A stretch of 64,000 nt of DNA from M0108 sp044228795 (GCA_044228795.1 JBGAUE010000009.1:1-64000), one strand, 5' to 3'; shown: positions 27,012 through 35,785, counted from the first letter of the stretch. The notes: generated by a model from the sequence alone, not told the origin. Translations and numbers: made by a program.

Positions 27012-27288
27012 AGTGGCTGCCAGCCTGAGCCGGTGTTTGGGAAGGTTCGTTGCTTCTATGTTATCGAACTCATTGGGGATCTTCACGTTATAGGGTGAGA
27101 AGTGGCGGGTGACACTCTATTAACCCGAACTTTCGGGAGAACTCATGTTGCAAATGCTAATATCCGCGAATAATGAACACCGGGATTTTACCCGTCGGCC
27201 AGCGTCCAAATTACCTGCTCCATCCCCGAATTATGCGGCATTTTTGTTTTCACCCATCTGGGGTCATCCATTGCTGACCTATCGCTAA

Positions 27289-27565
27289 AATCTGGACTGC
27301 GTCATCTGCTACAACGACTACGCCCAGGCCGGTTTCCCCTCACTCGGGACGACTATCTCCGGCTGCTTGACGACCTGGCCACCCTACAGGTCCTGACCTT
27401 GACGCTCACTGGCGGCGAGCCGCTCGTCCATCCGGCCTTCTAGGCCATCGGCGCCTACGCCCGGACGCACGGATTCGTGGTGCGGATCAAGTCCAACGGC
27501 CATGCTCTGGGTGTAAAGCGGCACGCCTGCTACAGTCCGGCGCTCGCCAAGCAGCGGACTGAAAA
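27289..27565 (+). pseudogene. Decayed radical SAM gene copy
   Basis: The plus strand reads NLDCVICYNDYAQAG, shifts frame, then DDYLRLLDDLATLQVLTLTL, TGGEPLVHPAF, a TAG stop at 27441-27443, AIGAYARTHGFVVRIKSNG and finally CYSPALAKQRTENQ. Each piece matches the intact gene at 24269 (NLDCVICYND, LLEDLAALQVLTLTLSGGEP, RIKSNGLALG, CPALAEQRTG). It has one frameshift, one nonsense codon and an internal deletion of roughly 200 codons. It lies between the candidate precursor and the operon, in opposite orientation. Confidence 0.85.
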
Positions 27566-27880
27566 CCAGGCGGCGTATGGAGGCAACAGCCGCAGCCGGC
27601 GTTTGACAAGCTCGCTCGGGGTTAGAGCCATAGCACCAGATCGGGACCGCGGCATCGACCCGTATTCAACCGCCTCTTGGGAGCGCCGGCGTCAGCCGGC
27701 CATTAGGATCGCTGATATCGGTCGGTGCGCCGCCCCGCCGTGTAGTTGTGCCGCATCTGGGCCTGTACATGGAATGTCCCCGACCGCTTGTCAGTGGTGG
27801 AGGGCGGCGCGGTTCGAGCGAACTTCATCATCCCCGGGCGTCATGCTAGGGTTCGTTCCTCGCCCCAGTTTACGAGCCTT
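27566..27880. other. Gene-poor stretch
   Basis: No convincing coding sequence, promoter or terminator was found. Open frames cross it on the plus strand but have no recognisable protein character and contain residues such as repeated Cys/Trp/Arg typical of noncoding GC-rich DNA. With the preceding pseudogene it looks like decaying sequence. The 27087-27288 segment is AT-richer and has only a short hairpin (CCCGAA-CT-TTCGGG, 27124-27137). Confidence 0.4.
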
Positions 27881-28072
27881 TCAACTTGTTTGATTGGCCC
27901 CACAATCCCCCTGAGCTTTGCCGTAAGGGATCGGCGCGCAAGCATTCGCAACCACCTCAAGATCCTCGGTATAGACAATCGCCGGTGGAACATATTTCAA
28001 ACTCGGTTTCTCGTCCGTCACTTCTGGCTCAGGGGCGATAAGGCCTGGCCGATTAGTGGATTGGTTTTTCAT
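27881..28072 (-). CDS. Candidate modified-peptide precursor (63 aa)
   Basis: Small gene encoding 63 residues. It opens MKNQSTNRPGLIAPEPEVTD, continues EKPSLKYVPPAIVYTEDLEV and ends VANACAPIPYGKAQGDCGAN plus QTS. The first part is polar and acidic like a leader; the last part is short, Gly/Ala/Pro-containing and has two Cys (45 and 57). The block YVPPxIVYTxxLEV is reminiscent of peptides seen near HprK-related/PqqD clusters, from memory only. It lies 100 bp downstream of the C25 peptidase on the same strand and upstream of the operon. No strong ribosome site is visible. A plain small structural protein is the alternative. Confidence 0.6.
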   Translation of the reverse strand: MKNQSTNRPGLIAPEPEVTDEKPSLKYVPPAIVYTEDLEVVANACAPIPYGKAQGDCGANQTS

Positions 28073-28172
28073 AGGATCACGAACTCTGATTAAACGATTG
28101 TGGCTTCCCGGCGCCCAACTCACCCTCGAAACCCAGCGGCCATCGCGCTGGGGTCTGGGATTTGGTCCTGTC

Positions 28173-31100
28173 TCACCGTAGCCGGTTAAGGGTAGCCGGA
28201 TCTCCCAGCAAGTTATAAACCGCGGGCGCTGCGATCGGCCCAAAGGACTGGGCGCGCAAGGCCGCCTGTACCGCATCGCCGAGACGTTCGGCTCCCTGCC
28301 AGAGGGCGGCGTCGAGGAAGGCGTCGTTCATCGCGCTGGCGATGCTGTCGTAGGAATAGCCCCCGGAAGACCACACCGCCGCCGCCCCGCCTTGGGGGTT
28401 GAGCAGGAGTGCCTCGCCGAGTGATATCCCCTGGGGGTACTCGAAGCGGTTCATCAGACAGGTCATTCCGAGCATCACCGGCAACTGTCCCTGGGGGGCG
28501 AGGGCGGCGGCGTCGGCGACTGTGAATAGGCCGTGATCTAGATTGAGGATCCCCGCATGGCCGAAGTAGTTGAGCAGATCGGCCCCGCGACTAAGACCGG
28601 ACAGCAGCGCAGCGCGCACGCTCCCGGCCGACATCCGCTCCAGGTAGAGGCGGCGGATGTCGGCGTCCGCCTGGCCGGCGTCCAACAGTCGCTCGGCGCT
28701 CGCCTCGCTGTTGGCGGTGTAGTTGCCGCCGCTGTCCGGCCCATCCGCCACCAGGATTGCCTGGCGGGTGGCGGGCGGGGAGGCATCCTCGTAGGCGATG
28801 ATCTTATCGACCATAGCCGCAAACTCCGCCGCGGTGGCCGCCGGCAGGCGGCCGATGGGTACATCGCCCCGCCCGTCGCCGTCGAAGTCCACGAAGCGCT
28901 GATCGGCGGCGATGACCCCAGTGTCTGGGGTCAGGGCCATCAGCACCGGCAGGCGGTCAGTACCGTAGTCCAGATAGTTCTTGGGATCGAAGGTGCCCTT
29001 GCCGGCGAGCAGCACATAGGCGGGCGGGATTGGCCAGGCGCGCGCTTCGGCGAGGAAATCGGCGATGGCATGCGGGGTCTTCTGTCCGTCGCCGTACTGG
29101 TCGTAAATGGCTTGCAGGGGTACGAAGCGGGTGCTCAGCCCCTGGCTGGTGCGCAGATTCAGTAGCCGTTGCACCGGCTGGGAAGCTTCCTCGTCGAAGT
29201 CGCGCGGGGCGATCAGGAGATACTGGGCGCCGCGATCTTTGCGCTCCAGACCCGTGGATTCCATTGCCCGCACCCTGGTGGGGTTGCGTACTGCCCCGGC
29301 GGTTGTTAACAGATAGCGGGCGGTCGCGCTGGCTGGGACAAAACCAGTCTGGTAGCCGTGGACGCCGGTTGTGGTCTTGGCCCCGGAGACGGCCTTCGGT
29401 TGCCGGGGATTGGCGACGTCGAAGACCAGTATCGAATTGCTGGAGAAGCCGTCGGCCACTAGCAGTTGCGCCGGGTTGCCGGTGGCCGTCAGGCTGTCCT
29501 GGTCCTGGTCGGCCAGGTAGCGGCGCGGGTAGGCGAGCGTGAAGCGGTCAAGATAAAAGTAGCTATAAGCGATGCCATCAAGCACATCTTCAACTTGGAC
29601 CGTATTGTCGCCATCGACCAGCGCGGCAGGATCCACGGGCAGGGTCAGGGTGAAGTCGTCGAGTCCGTCCCAGACACCGTCGCCGAGCGCGATGCCGTTG
29701 AGCGTGACCCGCACCCGGTGGTCGGGGTTGGCAGGGAGGGCAGAATTGCCGCGCAGCTGCACAGTGAGGGCGGCGGGCCCCGCGGCGGCGGGGGCCGGGA
29801 CCGGCAGGACGAATCGATGGACGCGACAGCTCCTGGACATGTCGGTGGGATCGGCACAGACGTTGGCCGCATTGAACATGCCCCAGAACCAGAAATCCTC
29901 GTCGGGGTCCTTGGCCCGCACGGTGCCGGCGAAGACGTTTTGCTCGATGACCTGGGTTTCGGGGAAGCTCGCCGCTCCCGCTACGCCCTTGGCCTGAACC
30001 CGGACCTCGGCCATGCGGGTGCCGGCGCCCTGCTGCGCCACGTAGACAGTCTCAGGGTCGTAGATGCTCTGGGACGCCTCGCCGTAGAAGAGCAGCGATT
30101 CACCCTTGCCCTCGGCGAGCCAGGCGACCTCGGAGCCGCCCTGGGTCAGGCGCAGCTGTCCGGCCTGGATCAGGCCCCTGACCTTGCCCTCGGGCCAGCC
30201 GAGCCCCTCGGCCAGGGCGTTGGCGCTCAGGCGATAGAGCCCGGTCTCGCGCACCGTCACCGCCGCGCGCTGGGCGGGGCCGGCGGCGCTGCGGCTTGGC
30301 CCCTGGGCCTGAAGCGCGCGCTCGCGCTGGCGGGCCTTGACACGCCCAATCTCTCGGGCCGTCGGCGGGCGCGGGGTGAATTCGACTTGACCGGTGACCG
30401 ATTCGGGCTCGTGTTCGGAGGCCTGTGCGGACTTGGTCGGTGCTGGCGGGGTGAAGCTGTACTGGCCGACCTCGCGGCGGTTACCGTTGCTCTCGACCTC
30501 GACGAGGCGGTAGGTGGCGGGGAAGCCGGGCAGGGCCCCCGCATCGATGAAGCGGTAATGGCCGCCCTCTCCAGCGGGATTCCGGCCGGCGATCAGGTCC
30601 TCGTGCAGGGGCACGAAGGCTCCATCGGCATCCATCCGAGCCAGCTCGAACCCCTGGGTGCCGAGTTCGCTCTGGGTGTCCCACTCGACCAGAACCTGGT
30701 TGCCGCTAGTACGGGCGGTGAAGTCGCTGACGAGGGCATAGGTGGCGGAAGTGATTTGGTAAGGTAGATTGGCTGGGATCGTGGTCGAGGCGTTGTCCTC
30801 GCTGATCTTTGTAACTCCGCCTGCTACATCATAGTCGAGCTTCTGATCGTCGGCGTTTTGAGTGGAGGCTAATTGCAAATTCCAGGTCTGGCCGCACTGC
30901 AAATCGATATTGGTAAAACCAGGGGCTCGGTATCCCGTGAGATATGCCAGATAGTTGCAGGAGACGGCGAAGTCGACGAAGGTCGAGTTGCCAAGCACTT
31001 TCTGGCCAGTTCCGCTACATGTACTACCTACCTTGCTGCCACCCGACACGGGTTCACAGGGTACGCTATCCACGGTTCGAATATAGCCATCTGTTCCATA

Positions 31101-31781
31101 AGGCACTCCACCACGACTGGTACTATTGTCGAAATCCGGAAAGGTTCGGATCCCTTGACTGCCGTCCACGTCGTCCGAGTCAAACTGTTGCCAATAGGTA
31201 TACTGGGCGTGAGCTCTGGTCATTTCCAGTCCGTGGATATAAACGTCTACTTTCTTGAAATCCCACACGAAGCCATATTGTGGTCTGGGCGTTTCTCCGG
31301 GGAGCTGGATCATGACATAGATGGAACCCACCTTTTTGACGCTCTCCTCCTCGCCGCCGAACGGAGTCGCCGATGTGCAACCGTTCGGGTAACTGGTGCA
31401 AGTCGGCTCAGTGACGGTACCCGCATGATTTACCCGTATCCGAAAGAACAGGTAACCGGGTTTTTGCGCCCAATAAAAGCCGGGATTTGCACTGTCTCCA
31501 ACGAAATCAAGCACGGGGTTAACGACTGTGTTATTCGTTCCTTGATCGCCGGCTGGATCATCCAACGTGTGCGTGGCAGTCCACGCCGTAGGCCAGTAGT
31601 TCTGGAAACTGGTATTCCCAACCGGCCATTGATTTTGAGTTGCGGCGAGCGATTGACTGGACGCCACGAGTAACCCAAAGAACAACATCGCTGGCAGTTG
31701 CCAGCCCGCCAAGCCAGGAGCGGCCGGCCTCCTCCGCACCGGGGTGCCGGGTCCGCCCTGAATCGTCTCTCCTGTGTTCAT
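28173..31781 (-). CDS. Secreted gingipain-like C25 cysteine peptidase
   Basis: Large exported protein of 1202 residues. A signal peptide (LPAMLFFGLLVASSQSLAAT) follows a charged start. Residues about 40-370 form an unrecognised N-terminal region; about 390-475 resembles a fibronectin-like fold (VLVEWDTQSELGTQGFELAR). The C-terminal third (about 880-1200) is peptidase family C25: YLLIAPRDF, YVLLAGKGTFDPKNYLDYGT, DGDGRGDVPIGRLPA, His1075 in NYFGHAG and Cys1108 in MTCLMNRF. The 33-residue spacing equals that of the catalytic pair of gingipain R. No type IX sorting domain follows. The ATG at 31781 has AGAGGA 8 nt upstream. Confidence 0.85.
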   Translation of the reverse strand: MNTGETIQGGPGTPVRRRPAAPGLAGWQLPAMLFFGLLVASSQSLAATQNQWPVGNTSFQNYWPTAWTATHTLDDPAGDQGTNNTVVNPVLDFVGDSANPGFYWAQKPGYLFFRIRVNHAGTVTEPTCTSYPNGCTSATPFGGEEESVKKVGSIYVMIQLPGETPRPQYGFVWDFKKVDVYIHGLEMTRAHAQYTYWQQFDSDDVDGSQGIRTFPDFDNSTSRGGVPYGTDGYIRTVDSVPCEPVSGGSKVGSTCSGTGQKVLGNSTFVDFAVSCNYLAYLTGYRAPGFTNIDLQCGQTWNLQLASTQNADDQKLDYDVAGGVTKISEDNASTTIPANLPYQITSATYALVSDFTARTSGNQVLVEWDTQSELGTQGFELARMDADGAFVPLHEDLIAGRNPAGEGGHYRFIDAGALPGFPATYRLVEVESNGNRREVGQYSFTPPAPTKSAQASEHEPESVTGQVEFTPRPPTAREIGRVKARQRERALQAQGPSRSAAGPAQRAAVTVRETGLYRLSANALAEGLGWPEGKVRGLIQAGQLRLTQGGSEVAWLAEGKGESLLFYGEASQSIYDPETVYVAQQGAGTRMAEVRVQAKGVAGAASFPETQVIEQNVFAGTVRAKDPDEDFWFWGMFNAANVCADPTDMSRSCRVHRFVLPVPAPAAAGPAALTVQLRGNSALPANPDHRVRVTLNGIALGDGVWDGLDDFTLTLPVDPAALVDGDNTVQVEDVLDGIAYSYFYLDRFTLAYPRRYLADQDQDSLTATGNPAQLLVADGFSSNSILVFDVANPRQPKAVSGAKTTTGVHGYQTGFVPASATARYLLTTAGAVRNPTRVRAMESTGLERKDRGAQYLLIAPRDFDEEASQPVQRLLNLRTSQGLSTRFVPLQAIYDQYGDGQKTPHAIADFLAEARAWPIPPAYVLLAGKGTFDPKNYLDYGTDRLPVLMALTPDTGVIAADQRFVDFDGDGRGDVPIGRLPAATAAEFAAMVDKIIAYEDASPPATRQAILVADGPDSGGNYTANSEASAERLLDAGQADADIRRLYLERMSAGSVRAALLSGLSRGADLLNYFGHAGILNLDHGLFTVADAAALAPQGQLPVMLGMTCLMNRFEYPQGISLGEALLLNPQGGAAAVWSSGGYSYDSIASAMNDAFLDAALWQGAERLGDAVQAALRAQSFGPIAAPAVYNLLGDPATLNRLR

Positions 31782-32349
31782 TTGGCATCCTCTAGAGTGC
31801 TTGGGCGAAGAGTGGGCCTTAACTCGCGCGATGCTCCATGATCTAAAGCTGCTATTGCTCTGTGATCTGGCGTTCATGGTTTTCTCGTGTGGTCTGCGTG
31901 CGAATGCGATTCGACATCCAATCAAGTTGTGTCGCAGCCATGGGCTACGAGGTTAAGTTCGAGTGAAGTGTCGGGATTCTGACGTAATCGGGTGTCAGTG
32001 GCCCCTGTGATGACGACTCCCCGAAAGGGTTTACGGAGAGATAGTAAAACCAACCGAAATTTGGGCAAAGGGCACCATAGGATAATTATAGACGAAGGCA
32101 GGCAAGCATCTTTGGAAGAAAGACAGGAAATCGGTCACGGAAGTTAAAAAGATATTAAATACAACTATATGACAGCTGTAGTGTGGGGGTGATCGCTTCT
32201 ATGTGGAACCGGAGGGGGTCCGCCTACCGCTGGCCAACCCGAGATGGCACCTCTCTACCTCTGCCATGACGATACCGTGATCCTCGGTGGATGGATTTGA
32301 ATCAATAGAATAAATAAGCACTCAATAAACCCAAGTCGATGAACGAAAC
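31782..32349. other. AT-richer intergenic region upstream of the C25 peptidase gene
   Basis: This 568-bp gap lies between two minus-strand genes. It is clearly AT-richer than its neighbours. On the minus strand a TATAAT occurs at 32100-32095, without a convincing -35 hexamer, so a promoter for the peptidase is possible but weak. A small CCCCGAAAGGG hairpin is at about 32020-32030. I looked for c-di-GMP and other riboswitch cores and found none. No gene is visible. Confidence 0.4.
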
Positions 32350-34599
32350 TTACTGGAAGGTGAAACCATTGGCTCGCAAAGTGGCCGCCAAGAGCTTGGA
32401 ACTGGCCTGTGGGGAGCTCTGGGGGATGATGCGGAGAAGGTCATCCAACCTCAGCCTTGCCCTTGGGACTGTTCTTGACATCTCACAAAAGGCGGGTGGT
32501 TCTGATGAGTCCTCGACAAGACATTGCGGCCCGGACAACGGCTGAAAAATTTCCGGCCCCATCGCCCACAGGCCCAGCAGGTTCAGGGTCACGGCATCCA
32601 GCACCCCCTCCGTTTGCTGCAGGCCCTGGCGCCACTGGAAGCTATCGAGTGCCGTCAGGGTGGCCTGGTCCGGCTTGCCGGTGAAGGGGGCGGTTTTGTA
32701 CTCGATATGCTTCTTGCGTTTCTTGTCCCGCCAGACGAGCTTCTGGGTCGGGGGGGTCAGGAGTCCTTGCGCGGCCAGCGCCCGCTGCACGGCGGCCAGG
32801 TGCGGCGCCGCGAACTGCTTAAGCCCTGAAGGCATCTTTTTGATGCGTTTCAGGTCGGGTGCCTCCGCCGCGGTGGCCTGCTGGCCCGCCTGCCAGGCGG
32901 CATAACGGGTGAGACGCTGATCATAAAGGGCCAGGGCCACCCGCTCGGCGGGCAGCAGTTGGTCGCTCAGGGCCGGGTCATCCGGCTCGGCCTTGCCTAC
33001 CCGCTGGCGGAAGGCGCGCAGGGCCTGGCTCACCTGAGGGTCGCGGGTGTTGAGTTCCCGCGTCTCCGGGGGCAGGAGCCGCAGGTGCTGAAGGGCCGCT
33101 AAGGTCTCGGGCGGCAGTCTGTCCAGCGGCTGGTCGTCTCCCTGGGTCACCAGGGTGGCCAGGCGCGCCTGGTATTCCCGGGTCTCGTCCGGGTCGAGGG
33201 GGCCCGTGATCAGGGCCTCGGGTAGCCGCAGGGTCGGGCAGAGTTCATGGTGAAATGCCGCGGCCGCGGTCATCTCCTCGGGCTTGTAGGCCCATTCCGG
33301 CATATCGCCCCCCCGCAGCGGGAACCCAACCCCATACTTGGCCCGCACCAGCGCCGGCTGGTCCTGGGCTCGCACCTGTCTGGCCAGGTGGTCCAGGAAC
33401 TCGGCCCAGGTGTAGGGTTGGGTCTGTTCCTTGCCGTTGCGGTAGAACATGCCGGGATTGCTGGTGACGGTGGGGGAGGTCGCGGCCACACCCCACTCGG
33501 CCGAGGGTGGCGGTGGCGGCGCGGCGGCTGGTGGGACCCAAACCGCCTCCGCCAGGACGGGCGGAGCCTCGGCCGCGATGCCGGCGGCGGATTTCAGTTT
33601 CGCGATCAGGATCCTGATGGGATTGTCCGCCGTGGCGGGCACGGGGTCGCCGGGTAGGGCGGGTTCCGGCGGTAGAGGGGAGAGCGCGGTCGCGGGTAGG
33701 GGCTCGTCAGACAGGAAGGAGGAGGCGACCGCGGCCTGGACGGTTACCGGCGCTGGGGGCACTGGGGCCTTATCGCTCTCAGGGGTGGCGACCGGGGCCT
33801 CGCCACCCGGGGCCTCCGGCGGAGTGTCCAGCGGCGTGGCGGGTGCAGCAAGCCCCTTGACGCACAGGGTATCCCGGGCCTCGCCCCGGGCTAGTGCCAG
33901 CACCTGGCGGCCCTGGCCCTCTCCCAGAAAATGAAAGAGATAGTCCTCTTCCGGGGTCGTGGCGCCGGAGTTGAGGCTCAGGTAGTGTTTCGCGAAGGCC
34001 AGCACGGCGAAGTTGTGACGCAGGAGCTGGAGTTCCTCATCCCCCCCGCCCCGCTTGCCGGCCACCGTCTCCTGGATCAGGTTCCGCACTTGGGCATCCG
34101 TAAAGGGCCCCTCGCTCAAGTCCAAGGGGGTGCGGCCCGTCGCCGGGTCGGCGGCGGTCGCGGCCAGCAGTTGGGTGCCATATTGCTTGATGATGGAATG
34201 GAAGGTGGCGGGCAGGAACTGCCAGACGCCGGTTGCCGAGCCCAGTTGGCCATTGGTCAGGGGCGGGCGGACGTGGTCGTTCCAGGTATGGGCACTCTCC
34301 ATCTCGCCTGTGGCCAGAGCCTGGCCGAGACTGGAATCGGTGCGTGCGGCCACCTCCAGCAGGATGAGGAGCTGCCGGGGGGAAATATCCCGCTTTTTGT
34401 CATAGCTGCGCGACAGGCGGGCGGACAGGGCCCGGTAGGCCGCCAGGGTCACCTCGGGGACACCCTCGTTCCCGGCATAGAGGGCGGTGGTCAGGGGTGC
34501 GCCGGTCGCCGTGGCTGCGAGCAGGGCCAGGATGGCGGCCAGGGCGGGGACGCTCAGGCATCGTGGCTGAGGGACGAAAAAGACGCCAAACTTAACCAT
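32350..34599 (-). CDS. Large lytic-transglycosylase-like protein
   Basis: Predicted exported peptidoglycan-active protein of 749 residues. The N-terminus is a signal peptide (VPALAAILALLAATATGAPL). Residues about 70-260 resemble a lytic transglycosylase: SPRQLLILLEVAARTDSSLG, GEMESAHTW (Glu101 as likely acid), SATGVWQFLPATFHSIIKQY and AFAKHYLSL. A long Pro/Ala/Glu linker (about 290-400) follows. The C-terminal half has segments resembling peptidoglycan-binding repeats, such as AVQRALAAQGLLT and FQWRQGLQQTEGVLDAVTLN. The domain order is unusual, and the exact cleavage specificity is unknown. The ATG at 34599 is preferred, because the longer frame lacks signal-peptide character. Confidence 0.7.
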   Translation of the reverse strand: MVKFGVFFVPQPRCLSVPALAAILALLAATATGAPLTTALYAGNEGVPEVTLAAYRALSARLSRSYDKKRDISPRQLLILLEVAARTDSSLGQALATGEMESAHTWNDHVRPPLTNGQLGSATGVWQFLPATFHSIIKQYGTQLLAATAADPATGRTPLDLSEGPFTDAQVRNLIQETVAGKRGGGDEELQLLRHNFAVLAFAKHYLSLNSGATTPEEDYLFHFLGEGQGRQVLALARGEARDTLCVKGLAAPATPLDTPPEAPGGEAPVATPESDKAPVPPAPVTVQAAVASSFLSDEPLPATALSPLPPEPALPGDPVPATADNPIRILIAKLKSAAGIAAEAPPVLAEAVWVPPAAAPPPPPSAEWGVAATSPTVTSNPGMFYRNGKEQTQPYTWAEFLDHLARQVRAQDQPALVRAKYGVGFPLRGGDMPEWAYKPEEMTAAAAFHHELCPTLRLPEALITGPLDPDETREYQARLATLVTQGDDQPLDRLPPETLAALQHLRLLPPETRELNTRDPQVSQALRAFRQRVGKAEPDDPALSDQLLPAERVALALYDQRLTRYAAWQAGQQATAAEAPDLKRIKKMPSGLKQFAAPHLAAVQRALAAQGLLTPPTQKLVWRDKKRKKHIEYKTAPFTGKPDQATLTALDSFQWRQGLQQTEGVLDAVTLNLLGLWAMGPEIFQPLSGPQCLVEDSSEPPAFCEMSRTVPRARLRLDDLLRIIPQSSPQASSKLLAATLRANGFTFQ

Positions 34600-34685
34600 T
34601 TTAGAAACTTGCCATATAGTAAGGCCGTTGGTGTAACCCCGATCCCCGATGCCGGTCTTGAGCCGATTACCGCCGGAGCCCAATT

Positions 34686-34880
34686 ATGTCCCTTCCCGAT
34701 CCCTATGCCTATCTGCAAGAAGTCGCCCGCCGGCTGCCTACCCTGACGCGACGCGAGGAAATCGATGCCCTGCTCGATGATGTCGAATATCTGTTCGAGG
34801 TCATTCCGCCTGAGTTGCAGGATCCCGCCTACGCCATCATCGACCAATTGCGCGCGAAACGGGAGGCCGCCGCGTCATGA
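34686..34880 (+). CDS. Conserved small protein of unknown function
   Basis: Protein of 64 residues: MSLPDPYAYLQEVARRLPTL, then TRREEIDALLDDVEYLFEVI and helical, Arg/Lys/Ala-rich end. It looks like an all-helical, soluble protein. It is not recognised. The stop overlaps the start of the next gene by 4 nt, so the two are probably cotranslated. It is divergent from the transglycosylase-like gene with 86 bp between. Confidence 0.7.
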   Translation: MSLPDPYAYLQEVARRLPTLTRREEIDALLDDVEYLFEVIPPELQDPAYAIIDQLRAKREAAAS

Positions 34881-35785
34881 CGGCGACACGGCGCTACGCC
34901 GAGCGTCGCCTCAACCCTTTCCTGGGCGTCATCCAGGTGATCGAGAGCGAGGTTGGGCGCGCCATCAGTACCGATGGTCACAACTGGGAAATCCAGCTCT
35001 ACGCCGCCCGTTCCGTTGGCTGGGGCAGCCTGGGTGCCGCCCAGCCATACGGCCTCTATCGTCATGGCGTCTGGTCGGAGGCGGAGGGTCTGGCCTGTTT
35101 CCCAAGCCCCCCCACGGTGTTGAGGGAGCAGGCCAGCCGCTCTGCCCGGGCCCTCATCGAGGCTATCGGGGCTGCCTTGGGGGCCTTGCCCTTTCCCCTG
35201 CGTGACCGCTATGAGCGTTGGCTGTTGGATGCCAGCGCCGCACTGCGCCCTCTGGCCTTAGTGGAGGCCGTGACCGGGGCCGAGCCCCTCGCCCAGGGCC
35301 GTGCGCCGCCGTGGCGTTGCGCGGTGGGGGATTCCCCGGGCCTGGATGGCGACGGACGCGCCGCCCTGGAGGCCCAGGTGTGGGCGCGGGCGGGCCAGGC
35401 GTGCCGCAGCCAGTGGTTTCGTCGCGAGGCGGATGGCTCCGGGATGGCCCTGGCGGCGCGCGCGGTCATGCCGGGGCAGGTCCATGAGGCCTTGGGTGGG
35501 CCTTGTCTGGAGGCCGAGGATTTTCCGGAATTGCTGCTGTGGGAGGACTGGGAGGAGGCGGGGGAGCGGGAGCGGGCGGGGCAGTATCTCGCCGCGCTAG
35601 CCCCGCGGCTCTTGATGTTGCCTCTGGGGGCGGCCACCCGTGCCCGCCTGGAGCAGGCGGCCGCTACCCAGGCCCTGGCGGTGGACCAGTTTCATCGCCT
35701 TTATCCCCAGGTGATGGACTCGGCCTTGCTGGTTCGCCTGCGTGTCGAGGCGCGATTGCGCCGGGGCCAAGAAGGATTTGAGTAG
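34877..35785 (+). CDS. Conserved protein of unknown function
   Basis: Soluble protein of 302 residues, not recognised. It begins MTATRRYAERRLNPFLGVIQ and contains SEVGRAISTDGHNWEIQLYA, GLYRHGVWSEAEGLACFPSP and a C-terminal helical part LAPRLLMLPLGAATRARLEQ. The Trp-rich NWEIQLYAAR segment resembles a small ligand-binding or beta-sheet domain, but no catalytic motif is clear. It is coupled to the 64-residue gene by a 4-nt overlap and converges with the histidine kinase gene. Confidence 0.7.
   Translation: MTATRRYAERRLNPFLGVIQVIESEVGRAISTDGHNWEIQLYAARSVGWGSLGAAQPYGLYRHGVWSEAEGLACFPSPPTVLREQASRSARALIEAIGAALGALPFPLRDRYERWLLDASAALRPLALVEAVTGAEPLAQGRAPPWRCAVGDSPGLDGDGRAALEAQVWARAGQACRSQWFRREADGSGMALAARAVMPGQVHEALGGPCLEAEDFPELLLWEDWEEAGERERAGQYLAALAPRLLMLPLGAATRARLEQAAATQALAVDQFHRLYPQVMDSALLVRLRVEARLRRGQEGFE

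Noticed and set aside
31926..32340. Possible c-di-GMP or other riboswitch before the C25 peptidase gene
   Set aside because: Only a short CCCCGAAAGGG hairpin is present; the conserved cores of known riboswitch classes were not found on either strand.
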